NCBI RefSeq assembly: GCF_921293095.1
Contig: NC_060254.1
Coordinates: forward strand, 56,900,069 to 56,964,068
Direction of reading: 5' to 3'
Source: Ischnura elegans
Taxonomy: Eukaryota > Arthropoda > Insecta > Odonata > Coenagrionidae
Length of the DNA stretch: 64,000 nt
Shown: piece by piece, positions 58,345 to 64,000 of the stretch
Layout of the letters: every line of letters starts with the position of its first letter
Numbering within the stretch: position 1 is the first letter of the stretch
Notes under the pieces: model-generated
Databases searched by the model: none
The model's input: only the letters and a program-made list of their open reading frames with translations
Told to the model about the DNA's origin: nothing
Program-made: the position numbers and the translations under genes

Positions 58345-58422
58345 GCAATGCGGGCGGCCCCGCAATTGGGAGGGGGTGCACGCCCCCTGTGCCCCCCATA
58401 TGTCCGTATGTATCCGCCACTG
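58345..58422 (-). mobile_element. MITE terminal fragment
   Basis: On the minus strand it begins CAGTGGCGGATACATACGGA, followed by GGGGGGCACAGGGGG. This is the same kind of end as in the elements at 5341 and 60214. The other end was not found. Confidence 0.4.
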
Positions 58423-58424
58423 GC

Positions 58425-59565
58425 AGGCTTCACTTGTATAGCAAATAATAGAAGTGTATATGATAAGCTTAGGGGACTCACCAGAAGATGCAATCCGTTC
58501 TGTCCGTCCACCGACGCGTCGTGACGTCCAATGAAGGCCTTGAATTGACGTATTTACTATTCCTTCAACTAGTAGTCACTGTTGAATGCGCGACACAGCT
58601 TCTTGCTCATCTAGAAAAGAAAGCCGGAGTGAAATGCAGAGACATTATCTACAACTATTACTATTGTAACTTAGCGCATTTCTTGCAATGAGTTGATTTA
58701 ACCCAGTATAACCTAATTTTGCTTCTAAGTCACATTAAAAGTATGTACATTTTCATTTCTATAGCCGAAATATTAAAGCTACGCGTTATTTTGTGCTGTA
58801 AAGTTTCATGGCTTAATATGTAACTGCCACAATTATTATGAATGAGTAGAAAATTTTCGTAATTAAAAAATGAGAAGTGTTGAAAATTAATTTCTCCCAG
58901 AAACAGCTCTGGGTTAGAAAGGGTTGAGTACTTAAAGCAAACATGTGAATGTAACTACATCTCAGTCGTTACAAGTGTTCACCCGATAGCTGAAAAGCTA
59001 TCGATGGGTACAAGGAATATTTCCGGAACTGCTCTAAAGAGACTGGGACCCCTGAGGGATTTTATGTGAAATATTTAGAGGGCGATGGAGGTGCCACCAT
59101 GACTAAGGTAGTGACTCAGTTCAGTAGATGAAATTTATGAGTAATGCAGTGTCTAGTCTGTTGTTTTACCAAGGTTACTTCGTTTAAATTATAAGGTTAC
59201 CTTATCCATGACTTCTCTGATCATGCTTTATTTTCAGTTTTCATCATTTGTATGGCTTTTCAAACATGCCCAGAATTTTTTTTGTGAAATGCTTTTTTTG
59301 GCAATAAAATCTATTTTCTCGCACCAATTGCTTTTATTGACCATGATAACTTGTACTGAGCCGAAAGTATCTGTTATATTTGTTGAATATATCTATTATA
59401 GAGTAGATGAGGTGATTTAGTTCAATGTTCATCGTGGAAAGTTAACTACATTCTTGTGATTTTTGTCGTATCTACCATTTGCACCAAATCATGAACTCAA
59501 ATTTGGCGCTTAAAATTCAAATCAGGTGCATTCAGGCCGTTAGAGATCAGCACTGTCGGTATATT
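58425..59565. other. Intergenic DNA
   Basis: Nothing recognisable beyond a short hairpin GATAGCTGAAAAGCTATC at 58986-59003. Confidence 0.4.
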
Positions 59566-59569
59566 ATTG

Positions 59570-59975
59570 GGGAGTTGCGCTTCCTAATCTTCTTCCACGG
59601 TGCTACTTCACACTAGTTTGGCCGCACCTCGAACATGCGGGGAACAAAAAGGATTGGGCAAAGAAGGATTTAATCCGTGAGGGAATTGAAATACGAAGTA
59701 CAACTAAATGATTCGTGAAAAACTAATGCGAGCGAAAAGATAGTGATAAATAGCCTTTACACGAATTAGGCTGGGATCCGCTAGGAAATCGGAAACTACG
59801 TGCTATTTTCGGGCATGAGTAATTAGTAACATTTTTTCCACAGCGATAAGTAGAATATCATCCTAAAGCCTATGTTTTTGGATCTGACAGAAACGATAGA
59901 ATAAGAGGGATATTTTATGAACGAATGCGTATAGGTTTTTCCCAGAGCCCTTCAGGAATTTAATAAATACTGACT
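59570..59975 (+). mobile_element. CR1/L2-like LINE fragment, decayed
   Basis: The plus strand contains LVWPHLEHAGN, then KKDLIREGIEI, HELGWDPLGNRKLRA and FGSDRNDRIRGIFYERM, with stops between. The LINE at 7795 has LVRPHLEYAAS, QKDLIRELNKI, SELGWEPSETRRLRA and RSDRSDKLREMFCR in the same order. It is an old related copy. Confidence 0.75.
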
Positions 59976-60139
59976 TTAATATAAAGAATTTAGTAATAAT
60001 AATGTTTCCTAACACTCAGGTCAGTTGGTTTTACCCTCAAATTGATTATTTTCTAGTCTAATCAGATGTCTAAGCCAGTGTATAACGTAACGCTTAGCAA
60101 TATAGTTTACCAGTGACTGCTGCAAATAGCAAACGAAGC

Positions 60140-60213
60140 CGTTTTCCGTGCCGGCAGGAAACAGTCCTCATCAGCCACATTGAAGGTCGCGAGTTCGAGT
60201 CCTGCCTTGGTAA
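60140..60213 (+). mobile_element. SINE fragment interrupted by a MITE
   Basis: GAAGGTCGCGAGTTCGAGTC and CTGCCTTGGTAA match the B-box region of the SINE at 32452. The next SINE words (TAGGACATGGTTGTT) resume at 60483 after the inserted MITE. Confidence 0.65.
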
Positions 60214-60455
60214 CAGTGGCGTACCCAGAAATATAAAAACCCCCCCGAAATATAAAAACACAATTATTGTCCTTCATAAAAGAAAACAATATATAGACAA
60301 ATTATGAATTTACAAAAGATTTGTTTGACAAATGAAGTTTTTTAGATTATTAAAAGTGTTAAACTTAGTTTAAAATCCATTACTTTGTGCCTGGGTTTTC
60401 AAAAATTTTCCCCCCTGGTTTTGGACCCCCGAAAAAATTCCTGGCTACGCCACTG
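60214..60455. mobile_element. MITE with CAGTGGCG ends
   Basis: It starts CAGTGGCGTACCCAG and ends CTGGCTACGCCACTG, 15-bp inverted repeats with one mismatch. C- and G-rich runs lie next to the ends (for example 60240-60246). It sits inside a SINE. I do not see a matching 8-bp duplication, which may have decayed. Confidence 0.7.
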
Positions 60456-60499
60456 CTTATTGTTAGTAAGATACCTCTAAGTAGGACATGGTTGTTTTC

Positions 60500-61580
60500 A
60501 GTCGTCCATTGTGATTTGTTACCCCCATTTGCATGGATATGATTAAAAAATTGAAGTTCTTGAGTACACTTCGAAAGAAAGCGGGTGAAGATGACGGAAG
60601 ATGTTTATTTATGCTTACGTGGACGGAGGGACTAAGTATGCGTTAAGTAAAAACGACCAAGTATGCGCGAAAATAATAGATAAATAATAGCGTCCCGATG
60701 CGATACTTTTGAAGATCACAAGTAATGTTGATAGCGATTCATTGAGTACGTTCGTAACAGTGTTGATCACTTTCATTATTACGGCGACACTGCTCGAGTG
60801 ATCCATTTCATGCATTACCTTGGCAACATAACATATCCACGTCACCTCCGATTTCCGTCTCACATTCTCATTAGGGTAATTTTTTAATGACATGCCCCCT
60901 TTCTTACAACCCGATACTATTATTACTCATTTGGAAAATTATTTCAGCTCACACCCATTGAAGATTCGATAATGCGTTTCGATCTCCCACACTGCTGACA
61001 TTTTCACAGTCGCATCCACTAATCATGCCTCGAGTAGGAGTCACCGCCCGGAATCTAAGCCATTAACTCACGGCCTTAAGTCCCCCTGTAAGAATAGCAG
61101 CTGTCTAGCATGGATTTAATGAGATATATAAAATGTAATTCCCCACCAATTCAAATGTCAGCAGCAATTTTTTTTCGGGCTTTTTATCAGGGACACCTGA
61201 CATCAAAAAACGACGCGAGGTTTAGATATCCGGGACGGCGGAAGACTACAGGGCGTGGATTTCCACCGCGTCGATTACACTTAGCATTTAACCGTGGAAA
61301 GCGAATTAAATAACACCATTTGCGTCCCGAGATCAGCAGCTGGGTAGGAGGAAATGGTTATATTTGGAGAGTTCATCATGGAGGGGTAAAAGGTATTCAT
61401 TGGTGGTTATGATGGAGGCGTCGGATGATGTTTCGAAACGGAGTTTAATAATTCATGAGGCGGCCCCCGTTCCATTCCTTCAGCCCCGGGGGCTAGGGAG
61501 TAGATTAAAAATGAACCGCACGAAAATGGCTTGAAAAATTATACAATAAAACTGGAAGCTACCTGAACTTAGTTTCCATT
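60500..61580. other. Intergenic DNA, one GC-richer part
   Basis: No gene. The part at 61200-61510 is GC-richer and non-repetitive and holds homeodomain-like TTTAATAATTCATGAGG; its function is unknown. Confidence 0.4.
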
Positions 61581-61584
61581 TGCT

Positions 61585-61740
61585 TCTAATTTATCCGAGG
61601 AACGGCTATAGATACGAAGACAGGCTCATTTCTTATGGATGGTTATTCGCGGCGATTTGGAGGTGATCATCACAGATAGTGTTATTAGAACGCCGCGGAG
61701 GAATTGTAGAATTCACTTCATGCGGATGTTGATAATATAG
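61585..61740. repeat. Higher-order repeat flank, copy 1
   Basis: TTTATCCGAGGAACGGCTAT, GGCTCATTTCTTAT, CGATTTGGAGGTGATCATCA and GAATTGTAGAATTCACTTCA recur in order at 62345-62495 and 63410-63545. Confidence 0.75.
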
Positions 61741-61744
61741 GTGT

Positions 61745-62320
61745 GCTCGGCGTACTCATTGAGTTAGATACCCTGCGTATCGTTGCTGCTGCTGGTTACC
61801 TTTTCCGGGGGAATTTGGATAGTTTTTCGCACTTATGAGGGCTGTTGATGATGTTTTTGGGGTGCGCCTCGCGTACCTATCGGGTTTCTTCCACGACGTT
61901 TCGCTGCGGTTGCTGGTCACCTTTTCTGGGGGAATTAGGATAGTTTTTCGCACTTATAAGGGCTGTTGATGATGTTTTTGCGGTGCGCCTCGCGTACCTA
62001 TCGGGTTTCTTCCGCGACGTTTTGCTGCTGTTGCTGGTCACCTTTTCTGGGGGAATTAGGATAGTTTTTCGCACTTATAAGGGCTGTTGATGATGTATTT
62101 GGGGTGCGCCTCGCGTACCTACCGGGTTTCTTCCGCGACGTTTCGCTGCGGTTGCTTGTCACCTTTTCTGGGGGAATTAGGATAGTTTTTCGCACTAATA
62201 AGAGCTGTGGATGATGTTTTTGGGGTGTGCCTCGCGTACTTATTGGGTTAATTGCCCGACGTTTCGCGGCCGCTGTTGGACAATTTTTTCTGAGGGAATA
62301 AGGATAGTTTTTATTGGTTG
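61745..62320. repeat. 121-bp tandem repeat, about 4.7 units
   Basis: TAGTTTTTCGCAC anchors are exactly 121 bp apart (AGTTTTTCGC at 61821, 61942, 62063 and 62184), with a diverged copy at 62305. Units contain GGGTTTCTTCCGCGACGTTT, CGCTGCGGTTGCTGGTCACC and GTTGATGATGTTTTTGGGGT. The three similar 65-residue minus frames spaced by 121 bp are products of the repeat. Confidence 0.9.
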
Positions 62321-62339
62321 GTATTCATAAGGCTTTTGC

Positions 62340-62834
62340 TTATAATTCATCCTAGGAATGGCTAGAGATACTAAAACTGGCTCATTTCTTATATATGGCT
62401 ATTCGTGGCGATTTGGAAGTGATCATCACTGATAGTGAGTGTTATTAGAAGGTCATGGAGGAATTGTAGAATTCACTTCACGTGGCTATTTTCAATTTTT
62501 TTCTTCGGATGTGTCGCGCGTTCTTACTGGGTTTGTTTTCCGACGTTTCGTGGCCGTTGCTGGCTACTTTTTCTTTACTATAAAAAACAGTTCGTTCCCT
62601 TTCCCCAAATATGTGCTAGTACTTCATACATAACCAATCGCCTTCAGGAAAATCTCCTGAGCCTCGAAATACTTTTCTTTTAAAGTAGATTCTAATAAAA
62701 GCCAATAACCATGCAGTTGAGAGTTCCAAATGAAATTGAAGTTAATTTTTTTTTAAATATGGGACTAGTTAGCAGTTAAAATCGTAAACTGATGAAAAGC
62801 ATGACCTTGAATTCTGCCTAGGTTATCACTTGGT
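62340..62834. repeat. Higher-order repeat, copy 2
   Basis: Colinear with 63405-63905: GAACGG/GAATGGCTA, GGCTCATT, ATCATCACTGATAGTG, GAATTCACTTCA, CAATCGCCTTCAGGAAAATC/CAATCTCCTTCAGTACAATC, and GCCAATAACCATGCAGTTGA/GCCAAGCATCATGAAGTTGA. Between them lie single diverged units of the 121-bp type (CCGACGTTTCGTGGCCGTTG). Confidence 0.75.
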
Positions 62835-62846
62835 AATAAATACACA

Positions 62847-63168
62847 ATGGAAACGAGACCCTAGGGCGGGCTCGCGGGGATACACTCCTGGGGCAGGGAC
62901 TGTAAGCGATAGCTTTTCTCCTCTGCACCCAGTAGGGGAAGGACGGGAAGGAACAAGGAAGGAGGCGCCGCCACGATGAGAGCCCGACGACGCCTCCAGA
63001 GAGGGGATAGGGAAGGAAGGGAAGGGACGAGGAATCCCGCACCGTCACAAAGGCGGGCGGGCCCTACTAACAGCGAAACCAAGCGAAACGCAATTAAGTA
63101 ATACACTAACGACCTAGGAGGATTATTCTATGAGGAAGAATAATCCAACGATCAAATCGTTAGATTGC
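62847..63168 (+). mobile_element. GC-rich SINE-like element, copy 2
   Basis: Flanked by AATAAATACACA on both sides (62835-62846 and 63169-63180), with no inverted ends. It starts ATGGAAACGAGACCCT, carries GGAAGGAACAAGGAAGG-type purine tracts and GCAATTAAGTAATACAC, and ends with the hairpin GGATTATTCTATGAGGAAGA-ATAATCC before GATTGC. It interrupts a higher-order repeat whose uninterrupted paralogue is at about 63890-63925. It lacks a poly(A) tail. Confidence 0.75.
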
Positions 63169-63404
63169 AATAAATACACAGTTAGTTTTGGTGCTTCGTC
63201 AGAATATTTTATAGTCACCGTTTCACTTTTAAATTTAATAATGGAATTTCTTGGCAGAAGCTGTCGCGGGTCATTGTAGCTGCTGGTGATTTTTTTTCAG
63301 TTGTCTCCCGAGTACCAATTGGCTTTGTTGCCCGAAGTTTCGTGGCCGTAGCTGGTCATATTTTTGAGGAAATAAGGATAGTTTTTCATAAGGGTTTTAT
63401 TTGC

Positions 63405-64000
63405 TTTAATTTATCCGAGGAACGGCTATAGATACGGAGATGGGCTCATTCATTATAGATGGCTATTCGTGATGATTTGGAAGTAATCATCACTGATAGT
63501 GTTATTAAAAGGTCGTGAAGGAATTGTATAATTCACTTCATGTGGCTCTTTTTAATGCACGAATTTATTACAAGAAAATTTTCATCGAATTGATTTGAAG
63601 GTGGGTAAAGATTTTAAATATTTGTTGCTTCCTTTCCATAAATGTGTGCAAGTACCTACTCCAGACATATTCAATCTCCTTCAGTACAATCTCTTAAGCC
63701 TCTAAGTACTTTTATATACTATCATTTTATTTGTACTATTATTTTATATATACTAAGTACCATTATATATCAATTCAATTCCAATTAAAGCCAAGCATCA
63801 TGAAGTTGAGCGTACCAAGTGAAAGAGAAGTTGATTTAAAAGAAATATAAGACTTGTTTGCAATTAAAATCGAACTTTAAATGTGCCTAGGGTGTCACTT
63901 CGAAAAACACTACACAGTCATTTTTGGTGCTCATCAGAATACTTTAAAGTGACAATATCAGTTTAAAATTTGATGATGGAATTTCTTAGTTAAAGATTTC
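63405..64000. repeat. Higher-order repeat, copy 3, cut by window end
   Basis: Repeats the order of copy 2 and continues into GTGCCTAGGGTGTCACTT and TTTTTGGTGCTCATCAGAAT, which match the sequences on either side of the SINE-like insertion in copy 2 (62815-62834 and 63186-63210). Confidence 0.75.

Noticed and set aside
61756..62195. Three related 65-residue ORFs on the minus strand
   Set aside because: They are successive readings of the 121-bp tandem repeat, not a gene family.

Overview
The window looks like a gene-poor, transposon-rich stretch of an arthropod nuclear genome, most likely an insect. The evidence is a FoxB forkhead gene of the insect type, mariner, hAT, piggyBac-like and Harbinger-like elements, CR1/L2-like and other non-LTR retrotransposons, tRNA-derived SINEs, and long AT-rich intergenic DNA. 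I cannot name the species. There are no bacterial operons, CRISPR arrays, rRNA genes or functional tRNA genes.

Only one host protein gene is convincing: an intronless forkhead transcription factor of the FoxB class (minus strand, 54536-55369). It lies in a GC-rich island with a compact promoter-like region at about 55.72-55.84 kb and a candidate polyadenylation signal at 53855-53860. Its upstream side (55.85-56.45 kb) is also GC-rich and may be regulatory.

Layout. 0-10 kb: relics of a non-LTR retrotransposon, SINE-like pieces, a large foldback, two hAT-type MITEs with exact 8-bp target duplications, and a 5'-truncated CR1/L2-like LINE with a long open reverse-transcriptase frame (7795-9600). 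10-20 kb: a piggyBac-like MITE (TTAA), a tandem array, a Harbinger-like MITE (TTA), several G-rich MITEs and a 75-bp tandem repeat. 20-34 kb: snapback elements with target duplications, a pair of 650-bp repeats, one copy of a GC-rich SINE-like element, a local duplication beside a GC-rich segment, and more LINE and SINE relics. 34-46 kb: a 32-bp tandem repeat, a mariner deletion derivative with long inverted arms, and a 3385-bp hAT element with 489-bp terminal inverted repeats, a broken transposase-like gene and a natural empty site beside it. 46-54 kb: mostly unannotated AT-rich DNA with one 845-bp inverted-repeat element. 54-56.5 kb: FoxB. 56.5-64 kb: snapback, LINE, SINE and MITE relics, then a higher-order repeat region with 121-bp units and a second copy of the GC-rich SINE-like element.

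The most interesting unexplained signal is a recurring class of short snapback elements (10.5, 20.0, 33.7, 38.1, 44.1, 56.7 kb, plus a half unit at 28.2 kb). In each, a small stem-loop directly precedes GAAAC and a shared tail. Two have clean 10-13-bp target duplications, which suggests retroposition, and the cores resemble hammerhead ribozymes without matching them exactly.
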